Translations under genes and position numbers: made by a program
In this document: positions 1 through 8,506 of the stretch, in pieces
Numbering within the stretch: the first letter of the stretch is position 1
Layout of the letters: the number at the start of each line of letters is the position of its first letter
The notes under the pieces: model-generated
The model's database searches: none
The model's input: only the letters and a program-made list of their open reading frames with translations
Told to the model about the DNA's origin: nothing
NCBI GenBank assembly: GCA_017549025.1
Contig: JAFYWB010000065.1
Location: 1-38,855, forward strand
DNA: 38,855 nt
Direction: 5' to 3'
Source of the DNA: Treponema sp.
Lineage (GTDB): Bacteria; Spirochaetota; Spirochaetia; Treponematales; Treponemataceae

Positions 1-68
1 AACGGAACCTGTTCAACGGCATGGAAACAGCCCAGATGATTGTACAGGAAGTGGAACGGTCAAAATAG
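1..68 (+). CDS. C-terminal end of an unidentified protein (partial)
   Basis: Frame 3 is open from the window edge and ends with TAG at 66-68, giving about 21 residues (ends EVERSK). The helical, charged tail and the good reading up to a stop just before a strong terminator suggest the end of a real gene whose start lies outside the window. The fragment is too short to assign a family. The other two frames also read through, so the frame choice is an inference. Confidence 0.4.
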   Translation, partial: RNLFNGMETAQMIVQEVERSK

Positions 69-142
69 TTCATGGAACTGTAGCTAAGCTCCATCACATG
101 AGCCAGCGAAGGTTACGATGCAACAAGTTGTACGTTTAAAAT

Positions 143-204
143 AAAATAACCACCTAGTTAAAGTGTCCAATTTCTTGGGGACACTCCATAGGTGGTTATT
201 TTTT
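143..204. terminator. Bidirectional hairpin terminator between the left-edge gene and ssrA
   Basis: A perfect 14-bp outer stem (143-156 with 189-202) encloses a 7-bp inner stem (162-168 with 179-185). It is followed by a T run on the plus strand (199-204) and by a T-rich stretch on the minus strand. It can end transcripts from both sides. On the plus strand the T run overlaps the last base of the tmRNA gene. Confidence 0.75.
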
Positions 205-554
205 GGAGGTGGGGGGAATTGAACCCCCGTCCGAATGTGCGAGCCAGGAGCCTCTACAGGTTTAGCGATGCGAGGTAGTTGTCGGGATCCGGTAGCAGCA
301 TCGCAAGCGTCGGTTCCGTATTCCGATAAAAGTCCCGTGAACGTATCGGACACCATCCACAGCAAGCCCTGATTAGCGACAGAAGCTTGGCCCGTTCAGA
401 GCGGCACAGTCCAGCTTCCGTGTTCTCGTGCTTACGCAGCGAGAGCAAACTGACGATTATTGTCGGCAGTTATAGTTTTTGTCTGTTCAGAGGACAGGCG
501 ACCTCACCTGCAGCTCAAGTCCACGTTCACACCCGTCGAAACCGGTGCACCCCC
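204..554 (-). ncRNA. ssrA: Transfer-messenger RNA (tmRNA)
   Basis: tmRNA rescues ribosomes stalled on broken mRNAs: its tRNA-like part accepts alanine and its short reading frame adds a degradation tag. On the minus strand the 5' end reads GGGGGTG followed by GGTTTCGAC, and the 3' end holds a T arm (GACGGGGGTTCAATTCCCCC) and CACCTCC plus discriminator A. The two ends pair into a 7-bp acceptor stem with one wobble. CCA is not encoded. The tag frame (432-467) starts at resume codon GCC and reads ADNNRQFALAA then TAA, with the ALAA end seen in most tags. The segment CGCTAAACCTGTAG before the 3' half matches treponemal tmRNAs as I recall them. Length is 351 nt. Confidence 0.95.
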
Positions 555-590
555 GATATATATCAGGGAAAAACGTATACCTTTACTTTT

Positions 591-619
591 AATATATGCA
601 AAGCAGACAGAAAAGTCAA
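591..619 (-). promoter_or_regulatory. ssrA promoter
   Basis: TTGACT (614-619), a 17-bp spacer and TATATT (591-596) on the minus strand. The predicted start is about 30 nt before the mature 5' end, so a short leader would be removed, as usual for tmRNA. The -35 box begins directly after the T tract of the chemoreceptor terminator. Confidence 0.65.
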
Positions 620-620
620 G

Positions 621-658
621 AAAAATGGTTCTGGAGCTGAAAATTTTCTCCAGAACCA
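621..658 (-). terminator. Terminator of the chemoreceptor gene
   Basis: A perfect 11-bp stem (626-636 with 648-658) with an 11-nt loop, followed on the minus strand by five T's. It lies 6 nt after the stop codon of the chemoreceptor gene. Confidence 0.9.
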
Positions 659-663
659 ATCAA

Positions 664-2787
664 TTACACTCTAAACTTTTCCAACTCGTTGCTTATGTCC
701 ATAATGGATCGGCGTGTTTCATTGGACAGAGAGGACAAGGCCGTGGTAATGGCCCGTACTCGAATAGTATTTTCCTTCATCATGTCCATGTTTCCCTTCA
801 TGGAAATGGCAGATTCCTCCAGAGCCTTGATTTCTCTCTGGATAGAAGCATTTTCTATGGCCATGGCATCGGAGGTAATCTTTGTCTTTGTGGTGGCTTC
901 CATCACCGCCTCCACCACAGCCCGCATTTGGTTGGAACCAGCAGACTGTTCCTCCATGGCAGAGGAAATTTCCTGCACCATGATATTGGTATTTTTGATT
1001 CCGTCAGACACAATGCCAAATGCAGCCTTCAAATCCTCGGAAAGCTCTGTAATTCCTGCCATGGAGTCCAGAATGGTCTTCAGCTGAATACCAATAGTAC
1101 GGGACTGCTTGGAAGCATTTTCACTGAGCTTTCGGATTTCATCAGCAACAACGCTAAAGCCCTGACCAGCCTCTCCAGCATGAGCCGCTTCAATAGCTGC
1201 ATTCATGGCCAGCAAATTCGTTTGGCTTGCAATGGAAGAAATCACTCGGTTTGCTTCCTGAAGCATTTGTGATTCAGTATAAATCTCACTGATACGCAGG
1301 GTTACATTCTTCTGAACACTTACACCACGCTCCGCACTTTCTTCCAGCTGGCCAAAGGAGGCCACCAACTGGCTTACCGCACTGTATACATCCTGAATGT
1401 TTCTCAGCAATTCCTCAACTACAATGGCAGCCTGCTGTCCACCCTCACTCTGGATGGAAACCATCTTGTTCAACTCCGAAATTCCACCAATGATATTGTT
1501 TACAGAACGAACCGTTCCATTAACGTTGGTCATCTGCTCAGCAATGCTGTTGTCCACAATTTCCATGTAGTCATAGCTATCATCCACAGAGGAAACTACG
1601 TCCATGATACAGTCAGCAGTACGACCACCAGACTCTACCAAACTCATGTTGGACTTCTTTACATTGGTAATGGCAAGTTGCAAATTTCCAATAAACTGGT
1701 TAAAGCCAGAAATCGAGTTACCGAACAAGTCAAGAACTGCACCCCTACCAGCCCGTAGCCGCTTCTTTAGGTTTGCTTCCTCTGCATTCAGCTCCTTTAC
1801 AGCACTTTCCAGCTCCCGCAAAGGAAGTATCAGTGCCTTAATACAAGCATAGAGCCAAATTGCTAGGTTCACCAGAAAGAATACAATGATACCTTTCAGA
1901 GATCCTCGGGCAAATTCACCCCAAGTAAAGGGAGTATGGAAGACTGCAACCCAGCCAACCTCTGGGAAAGGAAGCAACATGTAGGCACCGTGGAAGGTAT
2001 TTATAAAGGTTCTTTCTTTAACAAAAAGATTAGTAGTTTCTAGCTTACCAAAACTGGGAAAAAACAGGCCTGAAGCTGCTTCTTTAACAAAAATATTAGC
2101 AGTTTCTAGTTCTGGCAAAACAGAGGTAATGGAAATTTTATCTGCAAGATTCTCGTATCCATTGCTACCAGTCAATTCCAACAGGTTATTGAAAAAATAC
2201 AACTCTGTATCCTTATCCAAGGTGCTATACATGACGTTGATAAAGTCACTGAAGGGAATTCCTGTTCCCACCATACCAACAACTTGCTTTCGTTCATTGC
2301 GGACAGGCACATTGAGCCACAGCATGGTTTTACCCAGTATGGCATTATAGTTTACGTTGAAATTGTAAGTCTCTGTTTCATAGATGGTAAGATTGTACCA
2401 ATAGTCATCAGGATTATTTGGATCCACATGATAGGAAAACTGCATATCGGAGTAAAAATCCTTCTCCGCTACAGACAGCCAGAAGATATTCTTTCCCAAG
2501 AAGGAATCCTTAAAGGTGGCAAATTCATCCCAAGCCAACTCCTTAAGCTCCTGATTTGTAGGATCTTCAAAATGCTTTATTACCACAGGAGACTTGGCAA
2601 GGAGCAAGGCCATGGCTACCTCGGAATCAAAGCCTGCCTCAAATTCCAACTTTTTCAAGTCACCGATATTTTTCAACTGTTCATTTGTTGCTTTATGAAA
2701 TTCATTGCTGGCATGAATGGCGATAAATGTAAAGGAGGCCACCATAAATACCACAAAGGCAATCTTAATTTTTGTCGCTTTTTTCAT
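664..2787 (-). CDS. Methyl-accepting chemotaxis protein, dCache-like sensor
   Basis: Transmembrane chemoreceptor, 707 aa, expected to signal through CheW/CheA. The ATG at 2787 is chosen because GGAGAGG lies 6 nt upstream; the in-frame GTG at 2802 overlaps that site. Visible order: TM helix at about 7-25, a large periplasmic region of about 270 residues with a dCache look ([35 protein letters not shown]), TM2 at about 297-320, a weak HAMP-like linker ([19 protein letters not shown]), and a cytoplasmic hairpin with tip motif [20 protein letters not shown] near residue 525. A 22-residue internal duplication lies near residues 226-258. No CheR-tethering pentapeptide is visible at the C-terminus. 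The ligand is unknown. Confidence 0.93.
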   Translation of the reverse strand: MKKATKIKIAFVVFMVASFTFIAIHASNEFHKATNEQLKNIGDLKKLEFEAGFDSEVAMALLLAKSPVVIKHFEDPTNQELKELAWDEFATFKDSFLGKNIFWLSVAEKDFYSDMQFSYHVDPNNPDDYWYNLTIYETETYNFNVNYNAILGKTMLWLNVPVRNERKQVVGMVGTGIPFSDFINVMYSTLDKDTELYFFNNLLELTGSNGYENLADKISITSVLPELETANIFVKEAASGLFFPSFGKLETTNLFVKERTFINTFHGAYMLLPFPEVGWVAVFHTPFTWGEFARGSLKGIIVFFLVNLAIWLYACIKALILPLRELESAVKELNAEEANLKKRLRAGRGAVLDLFGNSISGFNQFIGNLQLAITNVKKSNMSLVESGGRTADCIMDVVSSVDDSYDYMEIVDNSIAEQMTNVNGTVRSVNNIIGGISELNKMVSIQSEGGQQAAIVVEELLRNIQDVYSAVSQLVASFGQLEESAERGVSVQKNVTLRISEIYTESQMLQEANRVISSIASQTNLLAMNAAIEAAHAGEAGQGFSVVADEIRKLSENASKQSRTIGIQLKTILDSMAGITELSEDLKAAFGIVSDGIKNTNIMVQEISSAMEEQSAGSNQMRAVVEAVMEATTKTKITSDAMAIENASIQREIKALEESAISMKGNMDMMKENTIRVRAITTALSSLSNETRRSIMDISNELEKFRV

Positions 2788-2874
2788 ACTTTTCCTCTCC
2801 ACCGTGGAATCTCTTTACAGATGCAGCTCATAATAGCAGCTGACACAAGTTTAAATAGATAATCCACTTATATC

Positions 2875-2880
2875 ATTATA
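2875..2880 (-). promoter_or_regulatory. Possible -10 box of the chemoreceptor gene
   Basis: A perfect TATAAT on the minus strand, 87 nt before the ATG. No good -35 is found at the right distance and no sigma-28-type box is recognised, so this is a weak call. Confidence 0.3.
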
Positions 2881-2962
2881 ACCAATAACTACCGTTTGGC
2901 ATAGTATTATTAAAGAAAAAATGTCAAAAATTGATAAATTTTCCTCAAAGCCATCTTTATAA

Positions 2963-2991
2963 ATGACAAAACAAAAAAAGCATGGTACTAT
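2963..2991 (+). promoter_or_regulatory. Candidate promoter for the SUMF1-MBL operon
   Basis: ATGACA (2963-2968), a 17-bp spacer and TACTAT (2986-2991). A start near 2998 would leave a leader of about 36 nt that carries the AGGAGG ribosome site. The -10 box is imperfect. Confidence 0.4.
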
Positions 2992-3008
2992 ATATCTTCA
3001 TGAATATT

Positions 3009-3021
3009 TTACATAATGTAA
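3009..3021. promoter_or_regulatory. 13-bp palindrome abutting the ribosome site
   Basis: TTACAT-A-ATGTAA is a perfect inverted repeat whose last base is the first base of AGGAGG (3021-3026). It sits in the predicted leader of the SUMF1-domain gene. It could be an operator or a small RNA structure; the sequence alone cannot tell. Confidence 0.35.
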
Positions 3022-3034
3022 GGAGGATATATCA

Positions 3035-3859
3035 GTGGCTACAATTACCATGGAACAAATAGATGAGATTACCATTATTCCAACCAGCAAGGTTGCTAAA
3101 ATCAGCGGCCATGACAGTGAGGGAGCTTTTATCGAAGGAAGAACCGTTAGCCTCACTGCATTTCAGATGTGTCGCAATCCGGTAACTCAGGAGCTCTTTG
3201 AAGCAGTTATGGGATACAATCCTGGTAGCTCCAATTGGTCAACAGCATCTCAGGAAAACCAACGATTATTTCCTGTGAACAACGTGAGCTGGTACGAAGC
3301 TATTGTTTTTTGCAACAAATTAAGTGCCATCATGGGATTTCGTCCTTGCTACAAAATCAGTGACACTACAAATACCGACACTTGGGGAGAAATCCCCACC
3401 ACCAACAACCTGCTGTGGAATTCTGTGGTGTGGGATACCGATGCCGACGGTTTTCGGCTTCCCACAGAGGCTGAATGGGAATTTACTGCCCGAGGAGGAG
3501 ATGCCAACGCCACTGCATGGAAATATCCCTATGCAGGAAGTGTGTCCATTGATGAGGTGGCTTGGTACAAGGACAATGGTGGTAGCAACATCCATCAGGT
3601 GGGATTAAAGAAATCCACCTCCTCTGGCGTCAATGACATGAGCGGTAACGTTTACGAATGGTGCTGGGACTGGTTTGCCCGCATCACTCCCGGAGACCAC
3701 GTTAATCCTACAGGACCAGCACAGGGAACAAACCGTGTGCGCCGTGGTGGGAGCTGGTTGAACTACGCCAGAAGCTGTACTGTAACCTATCGTAACTGCG
3801 ATTCCCCAGAAACAGTTTACGGAAACATTGGATTCCGTCTGGCTCGTTCTTCTGTTTAA
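3035..3859 (+). CDS. FGE/SUMF1-fold (formylglycine-generating-enzyme-like) protein
   Basis: 274 aa, GTG start set by AGGAGG 8 nt upstream. The whole protein is one FGE-sulfatase (C-type-lectin-like) domain: an N-terminal part with FQMCRNPVTQELFEAVMG, VNNVSWYEAIVFCN, GFRLPTEAEWEFTARGG, the turn NDMSGNVYEWCWDW, and the closing RRGGSW...NIGFRLARS. True FGEs carry two catalytic cysteines after GGS(W/Y). Here the first position is Asn243 and only Cys248 is kept, so sulfatase activation is unlikely. No signal peptide is visible, so it is probably cytoplasmic. The fold is also used by treponemal variable proteins of diversity-generating retroelements, but no reverse transcriptase or template repeat is in this window. 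It is followed 15 nt later by the MBL gene. Confidence 0.9.
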   Translation: MATITMEQIDEITIIPTSKVAKISGHDSEGAFIEGRTVSLTAFQMCRNPVTQELFEAVMGYNPGSSNWSTASQENQRLFPVNNVSWYEAIVFCNKLSAIMGFRPCYKISDTTNTDTWGEIPTTNNLLWNSVVWDTDADGFRLPTEAEWEFTARGGDANATAWKYPYAGSVSIDEVAWYKDNGGSNIHQVGLKKSTSSGVNDMSGNVYEWCWDWFARITPGDHVNPTGPAQGTNRVRRGGSWLNYARSCTVTYRNCDSPETVYGNIGFRLARSSV

Positions 3860-3874
3860 TTTTTGGAGAAAATG

Positions 3875-4582
3875 ATGGATAAGAGTATTTTTGAAACAGA
3901 TAATTACAAGGTTTTGTTCCGTCCCTGCGGGGATTTGCAAACAAATTGCTATATTATCATCAGCAAGAAAACAGGTTCTTCTTTAGTGGTGGATGCGGGC
4001 ATGGAGGCTGCTGATTGGGTCAAGTCCCAGGTACAACAGCCACTGGCTATTCTCAATACCCACGGCCACTTTGACCACGTGTGGAGCAATGCTGAGCTCA
4101 AAGAAGCTTGGCCCCAAACACCCATTGTCTGCCCCTACGAGGATGTGTTTTTAGCAACTCAAGACAGATTCATGCAGGGACAGCCCACCTGCACTGTGGA
4201 CATTATGGTGGGAGCACCAGAAGGAGCCCAAGCGCAGGTCTTTCAGTCCACCACCAGCAATCTTGGCAGAAGAAATCTTTTCCAGTGGAATGACTTGGTA
4301 ACAGAATTCATCTGTTATCCCGGCCACACCCCAGGAAACAGCGTCATCATCCTGTGGCATCAGGATGAACCAGAGAAAAAGGTTATGTTCAGTGGAGACT
4401 TTATCTTTTACCGCTCCATTGGCCGAAGCGATTTCAAGTTTTCGTCCCACAGTGTTATGAAGGCCAGTTTACAGCAGGTGATGAAGCTGGAGGGTGACAT
4501 GCCAGTATTCCCCGGCCACGATGCCTTTACCCGACTAAGCGATGAACGACTTTTCATTCCACGTTGGATAGAAAGTATGTAA
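3875..4582 (+). CDS. Metallo-beta-lactamase-fold hydrolase
   Basis: 235 aa, glyoxalase-II-like MBL hydrolase. GGAG at 3865-3868 is 6 nt from the ATG at 3875 and 3 nt from the ATG at 3872, so 3875 is preferred; an upstream TTG overlaps the ribosome site. Metal-binding motifs are in order: NTHGHFDH (HxHxDH), YPGHTPG, SGD and PGHD. Proteins like this hydrolyse thioesters or other small substrates; the actual substrate is not apparent. It is probably cotranscribed with the SUMF1-fold gene. It ends 17 bp from the convergent response-regulator gene with no clear terminator. Confidence 0.9.
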   Translation: MDKSIFETDNYKVLFRPCGDLQTNCYIIISKKTGSSLVVDAGMEAADWVKSQVQQPLAILNTHGHFDHVWSNAELKEAWPQTPIVCPYEDVFLATQDRFMQGQPTCTVDIMVGAPEGAQAQVFQSTTSNLGRRNLFQWNDLVTEFICYPGHTPGNSVIILWHQDEPEKKVMFSGDFIFYRSIGRSDFKFSSHSVMKASLQQVMKLEGDMPVFPGHDAFTRLSDERLFIPRWIESM

Positions 4583-4599
4583 AAACCCTTGCGGAGAAC

Positions 4600-5946
4600 C
4601 TATTCCTCCCCGTATTCTTCTAGTTTACGGTGGAGGGTTTTCCGCCCAATTCCCAAAATATCAGCTGTCTTTGTTTTATTTCCCTGATTAGATGCCAAGT
4701 TCTGTTGAATGATGATTTTTTCAGCCTCTGCCATGGTAATTCCCACGGGAACTTGAATCACATTTGATTCTGCCGCCCCACGCACTGTGGGAGGTAAATC
4801 TTCTAGGGTGATTTCATTTCCAGAGCACATCACCACGGCGCTTTCCACACAATTCCGCAGCTGACGAATATTTCCCGGCCAGTCGTACTTGTACAAGGCT
4901 GAACGAGAGCGGGAATCAAAGCCAGTGATAGACTTGTTATTTTCCCGATTAAACTCATCTAAAAAAGCGTTGAGCATGAGAGGAATATCGTCCTTACGAT
5001 CTCTTAGGGGCGGCACCTGAATATGCACCACGTTCAGGCGGTAGAACAAGTCTTCTCGGAATCGGCCTTGGGCAATTTCTTCCTCTAGGTTCCTGTTGGT
5101 GGCGGCTATAACTCGCACGTCAACCTCTAGGGTTTCCTCGCCTCCCACCCGCTCAAAACGCTTGTCCTGCAGCACCCGAAGAATCTTTATCTGCACGTTT
5201 TGATTTATCTCTCCGATTTCATCCAAAAAGATGGTGCCTGTGTTGGCAAGCTCGAATCGACCACGCTTACGAGCTGCAGCTCCAGTAAAAGCCCCCTTTT
5301 CGTGGCCAAACAACTCGCTTTCTAGCAGGGTTTCAGATAAGGCGGCACAATGCACCTTTATAAAAGGATTGCTTTTTCTGGGAGAAAGATTGTGAAGGGC
5401 GTTGGCAATGAGCTCCTTTCCTGTGCCGCTTTCACCAGTAATCAACACAGAAGCCTTTGAATCAGCTGCCTTACGTACCATCTGGAAAATACGCTGCATT
5501 TCGGCACTTTTTCCAATGATTGACTCAAAGGAGGCTTTTGCATCTAGCTCCTGCTGCAGGGAAGAATGGCGGATTTCTAGCTCACGACCAGCCAAGGCTC
5601 GCTTTACAATCAAAGAAAGCCTATCGAGACTCAGAGGCTTGGTCAAAAAGTCGTAGGCGCCGTTTCGCATGGCATCTACAGCAGTATCAATGCTTCCGTG
5701 GCCTGTCAGTACGATGACAGGAATGCCAGGGCTTTCGCCACGAACCTTGGCCAGCACCTCTTCTCCTGAAATGCCAGGCATCCGTAAATCGGTAATCACT
5801 AGGTCAATGTCGCCCTTTTCGATGAGGGCAAGCCCTTCAGCACCATTGGCAGCAAGCTTTACCGAATAGCCGTCCAGCTCCAAGGCAGCAGACAAGCCTT
5901 CCCGAATATTTTTTTCATCATCGATAATCAAAATGGTAAAATTCAT
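4600..5946 (-). CDS. NtrC-family sigma-54-dependent response regulator (AtoC-like)
   Basis: 448 aa. Receiver domain 1-120 with acidic pair D9/D10, phospho-acceptor D53 and K103. Central AAA+ domain with Walker A GESGTGKE, the sigma-54 contact motif GAFTGA and Walker B IFLDEIGE. C-terminal Fis-type helix-turn-helix (KTADILGIGRKTLHRKL). It should activate sigma-54 promoters when phosphorylated by the kinase encoded immediately upstream, with which it overlaps by 4 nt (ATGA). T. pallidum has an equivalent pair annotated atoC/atoS. Which genes it controls is unknown; I saw no clear sigma-54 promoter in the intergenic regions here. Confidence 0.95.
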   Translation of the reverse strand: MNFTILIIDDEKNIREGLSAALELDGYSVKLAANGAEGLALIEKGDIDLVITDLRMPGISGEEVLAKVRGESPGIPVIVLTGHGSIDTAVDAMRNGAYDFLTKPLSLDRLSLIVKRALAGRELEIRHSSLQQELDAKASFESIIGKSAEMQRIFQMVRKAADSKASVLITGESGTGKELIANALHNLSPRKSNPFIKVHCAALSETLLESELFGHEKGAFTGAAARKRGRFELANTGTIFLDEIGEINQNVQIKILRVLQDKRFERVGGEETLEVDVRVIAATNRNLEEEIAQGRFREDLFYRLNVVHIQVPPLRDRKDDIPLMLNAFLDEFNRENNKSITGFDSRSRSALYKYDWPGNIRQLRNCVESAVVMCSGNEITLEDLPPTVRGAAESNVIQVPVGITMAEAEKIIIQQNLASNQGNKTKTADILGIGRKTLHRKLEEYGEE

Positions 5947-7184
5947 GACTTATACTCCAAAAGTCGCTGCTCCAGCTGAGGAATTGGCAAGCTGATGGTA
6001 AACACCGTTCCCTCCCCCACCAGGGACTTTACCTGAATGTCCCCAGAAAATTCCTTGATGATTTTGTACACCATGGTAAGGCCAAGTCCAGTTCCTGTGG
6101 TTTTTGTGGTAAAATAAGGCTCAAAGATTCGGGCAGCAGTTTCTTCACTCATGCCACAGCCGTTGTCTGCCAAGGTCAAGATGAAAAAGTCTGACTTAAC
6201 CTGGGTATTTACCCACAAAAGCTTGGAATCCTTTTTTCCCGCCCCAGCTTCAGCTCCATCAAAGCTAGCTACTTCAGCAGGACACAGGGCCGCAATGGCA
6301 TTTTGAACAAGGTTCAGCACCACCTGACGGAACAATTTATCGTCTAGCATGAGCTTTGGTGGGCCTTCCATCAAATCCATCTGAAGCTGAATGCCCTTGC
6401 TTTCCATTTCTGGGCGGCAAAAATCCATGTATTGCTCTAAAAGCTCGTTGGGATTCAACAGCTGATATTCTGCCTTAATAGGTCGAACTGCAAAGAGAAA
6501 GTCATTCACAATGCCGTTGAGCCGATCAATTTCCTCGTTCACCACGGAAATGTAATTTTCTACAAATTTTTCCGCCGGCAGAACACCTTCCTGACTACGA
6601 GCCTTTGCAATAGATTTTTGCAAAAGCTGAATGTAAATGCTTAATCCCGCTAGTGGATTTTTGATTTCGTGGGCAACGTTGGCAGCCAAGGTGGTAAGGT
6701 CTTCCAGCTTTTCCATGCGGCGAATCAACACCTCTTGGCGGCGGCTCTCCGTTACATCATCCACGGAGATAATGTTTCCTTCCACCTTTTTCTTTCGCAC
6801 CAAGGGCATGACGGTTACCACAAAAAACTTTATGCTACCGCCAACTGTGGCCACGGTAAATTCTCGGCACACATTGGTCTGGCCCTTTTGATGGGTTGTC
6901 TTGATAAAATCAGCAATCTCCTTTTCTCCAATCAAGTCCCACACCGGTACCTCTTGACTTCGCATTTCTGAAATCCGTTGGACAAAGGACAGCATTCGTT
7001 CTGCAGCCTTATTCACCTTAAAGACTAAAAAATTCTCATCACACACTATAAAGGCCATCTTCAAGGAATTCAGCACTGCGTCAAAGACTTCATTTTCTTC
7101 GATAAGAGCCTCGAATAACTGCTCCACCTGCTCGCTGCTGAGTTTGGAAATCTTTCCAGAAACCCGCTTGAACCAGTCAATCAT
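5943..7184 (-). CDS. PAS-domain sensor histidine kinase (AtoS-like, NtrB type)
   Basis: 413 aa, no transmembrane helix seen, so a cytoplasmic kinase. A PAS-like sensor lies at about 30-150 (VCDENFLVFKVNKAAERML). The HisKA helix follows with phospho-acceptor His172 in AHEIKNPLAGL. Then comes the ATPase domain with N, G1 (DNGCGM) and G2 (GTGLGLTMVYKI) boxes. GGAG lies 7 nt before the ATG. It overlaps holB upstream and the response regulator downstream by 4 nt each, so kinase and regulator are translationally coupled. The signal sensed is not evident. Confidence 0.94.
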   Translation of the reverse strand: MIDWFKRVSGKISKLSSEQVEQLFEALIEENEVFDAVLNSLKMAFIVCDENFLVFKVNKAAERMLSFVQRISEMRSQEVPVWDLIGEKEIADFIKTTHQKGQTNVCREFTVATVGGSIKFFVVTVMPLVRKKKVEGNIISVDDVTESRRQEVLIRRMEKLEDLTTLAANVAHEIKNPLAGLSIYIQLLQKSIAKARSQEGVLPAEKFVENYISVVNEEIDRLNGIVNDFLFAVRPIKAEYQLLNPNELLEQYMDFCRPEMESKGIQLQMDLMEGPPKLMLDDKLFRQVVLNLVQNAIAALCPAEVASFDGAEAGAGKKDSKLLWVNTQVKSDFFILTLADNGCGMSEETAARIFEPYFTTKTTGTGLGLTMVYKIIKEFSGDIQVKSLVGEGTVFTISLPIPQLEQRLLEYKS

Positions 7185-8506
7185 ATTATGGCTCCACCAC
7201 GATATTTTTTTACCAAAAGGGAAATGTCAGAAGCCAGCAATTCCAAAGCGGCAGCAATTCCTTGATTATAAATCGTGATATGGGAGTTGCATTCATGGAC
7301 TGCAGCCAAACACTGGGTACTCAGCTCCGCCAGCCGAAACTGCTTCAGCACATCCTGGGACTGAAGACTTGAGGTTGCTCCCTGCTGGAAAAGCACCTCC
7401 TGGCCCCCAAGAGCCACATCTCGCAAGGTACGGGACACAGCTTTAAAAAACTGGTTCAGCAAAAGTCGTGGCTCAAATCCACCGCAGGCTTTTATTAAGG
7501 GCTCTATTTCAGGCTGCCGTCCTTCAAAAATATCCTGAATAAACTGGCTTCCGGCACAGGCCACCACTTCTGGGGACACAGGCAAAAAGGACAAAAGATA
7601 GTCTTCGATGGAGGCACTGTCCAGCTGGTCTGGGGCCACTTCTCCGTGAAATACTCGACTAATAACTTGAGCTTGAGACTGACCATCTCGTGGCAAAAAA
7701 TTATAGGGACGCACACGGGACAGAATCGTTGGCATTACCGAGTTTCTTCGTGTGGCTGTTAACACAAAAACCACATCCTCTGGTGGCTCCTCAAGAATCT
7801 TCAGCATGGCATTGCGACTTCCTTCCTGCATCTTGTCTGCATTCTCAATGATAATCACCTTTTTCCCGAACTCACTTTTGTAGCGAGCCCAGGAGCTTGC
7901 ACGACGCATTTGAGCCACTGGAATGGTATCGTACATAAAGCCTGCTTCTAGCTTATTAGCCAAAGTCACCAATTCCTGTACCAGCTTTTCTACCTTTGAA
8001 AAATCAAGCTCACTTCCCGTCTCATTTCCAGAAGGAAGCTGCATTCGCTCCAATTCCTCCAAAGACTCATCCATTGATGCAAGGATGGGAGCAATCTTTG
8101 AGACCTTATCCTCGCCCTCCCACAAAATAGGAGAAAAACGGCAGGAAAGCTTTCTGATACTGCGGACAAAAAGATACCTGCTGGCCTTCAGATGAGAGGC
8201 ACCGCAAGACAGGGCTGTTAAAAAGGTTTTTGCCGACGCAGCAATTTCCAAGGAACAGCTTCTATTTCCTGCCAGCAGCACCGAGGTGCTCACCAAGGAT
8301 TTATGTTTGAGACAGGAATCACAATTACACTGCCATGCTCCCGCTGGACGAGCAGTACAAGACAGTACACGGGCCAATTCTAAAGCACAGGTTAATTTTC
8401 CAGAGGCAGGAGGACCAGCAAACAACAGGGCATTAGGAAGCTGGCCCTGACGAATGTCTTCAGAAAGCTGAAGGCTTGCTGGCTGAAAAAGCAGGTTCTC
8501 AAACAT
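7181..8506 (-). CDS. holB: DNA polymerase III delta'-like clamp-loader subunit
   Basis: 441 aa. Start ATG at 8506 is preferred, with AAGGA 10 nt upstream; an in-frame TTG at 8515 is too close to it. An AAA+ clamp-loader module is seen: Walker A GPPASGKLT, a cysteine cluster (SCTARPAGAWQCNCDSC) like the clamp-loader zinc module, and the strand-helix IIIENADKMQEGSRNAMLKILEEPP with LSR downstream. The Walker B acidic pair is degenerate, as in delta' subunits. Between the cysteine cluster and the ADKM motif lie about 160 residues, which looks longer than in E. coli HolB and may be a lineage insertion. It overlaps cvpA by 8 nt. Confidence 0.8.
   Translation of the reverse strand: MFENLLFQPASLQLSEDIRQGQLPNALLFAGPPASGKLTCALELARVLSCTARPAGAWQCNCDSCLKHKSLVSTSVLLAGNRSCSLEIAASAKTFLTALSCGASHLKASRYLFVRSIRKLSCRFSPILWEGEDKVSKIAPILASMDESLEELERMQLPSGNETGSELDFSKVEKLVQELVTLANKLEAGFMYDTIPVAQMRRASSWARYKSEFGKKVIIIENADKMQEGSRNAMLKILEEPPEDVVFVLTATRRNSVMPTILSRVRPYNFLPRDGQSQAQVISRVFHGEVAPDQLDSASIEDYLLSFLPVSPEVVACAGSQFIQDIFEGRQPEIEPLIKACGGFEPRLLLNQFFKAVSRTLRDVALGGQEVLFQQGATSSLQSQDVLKQFRLAELSTQCLAAVHECNSHITIYNQGIAAALELLASDISLLVKKYRGGAII

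Noticed and set aside
460-1272. 270-codon plus-strand open frame
   Set aside because: It runs across ssrA and antisense to the chemoreceptor, with no ribosome site and no family pattern.
3740-3859. Diversity-generating retroelement variable region
   Set aside because: The fold is right, but no reverse transcriptase, accessory gene or template copy is present in the window. Kept only as a check to make.
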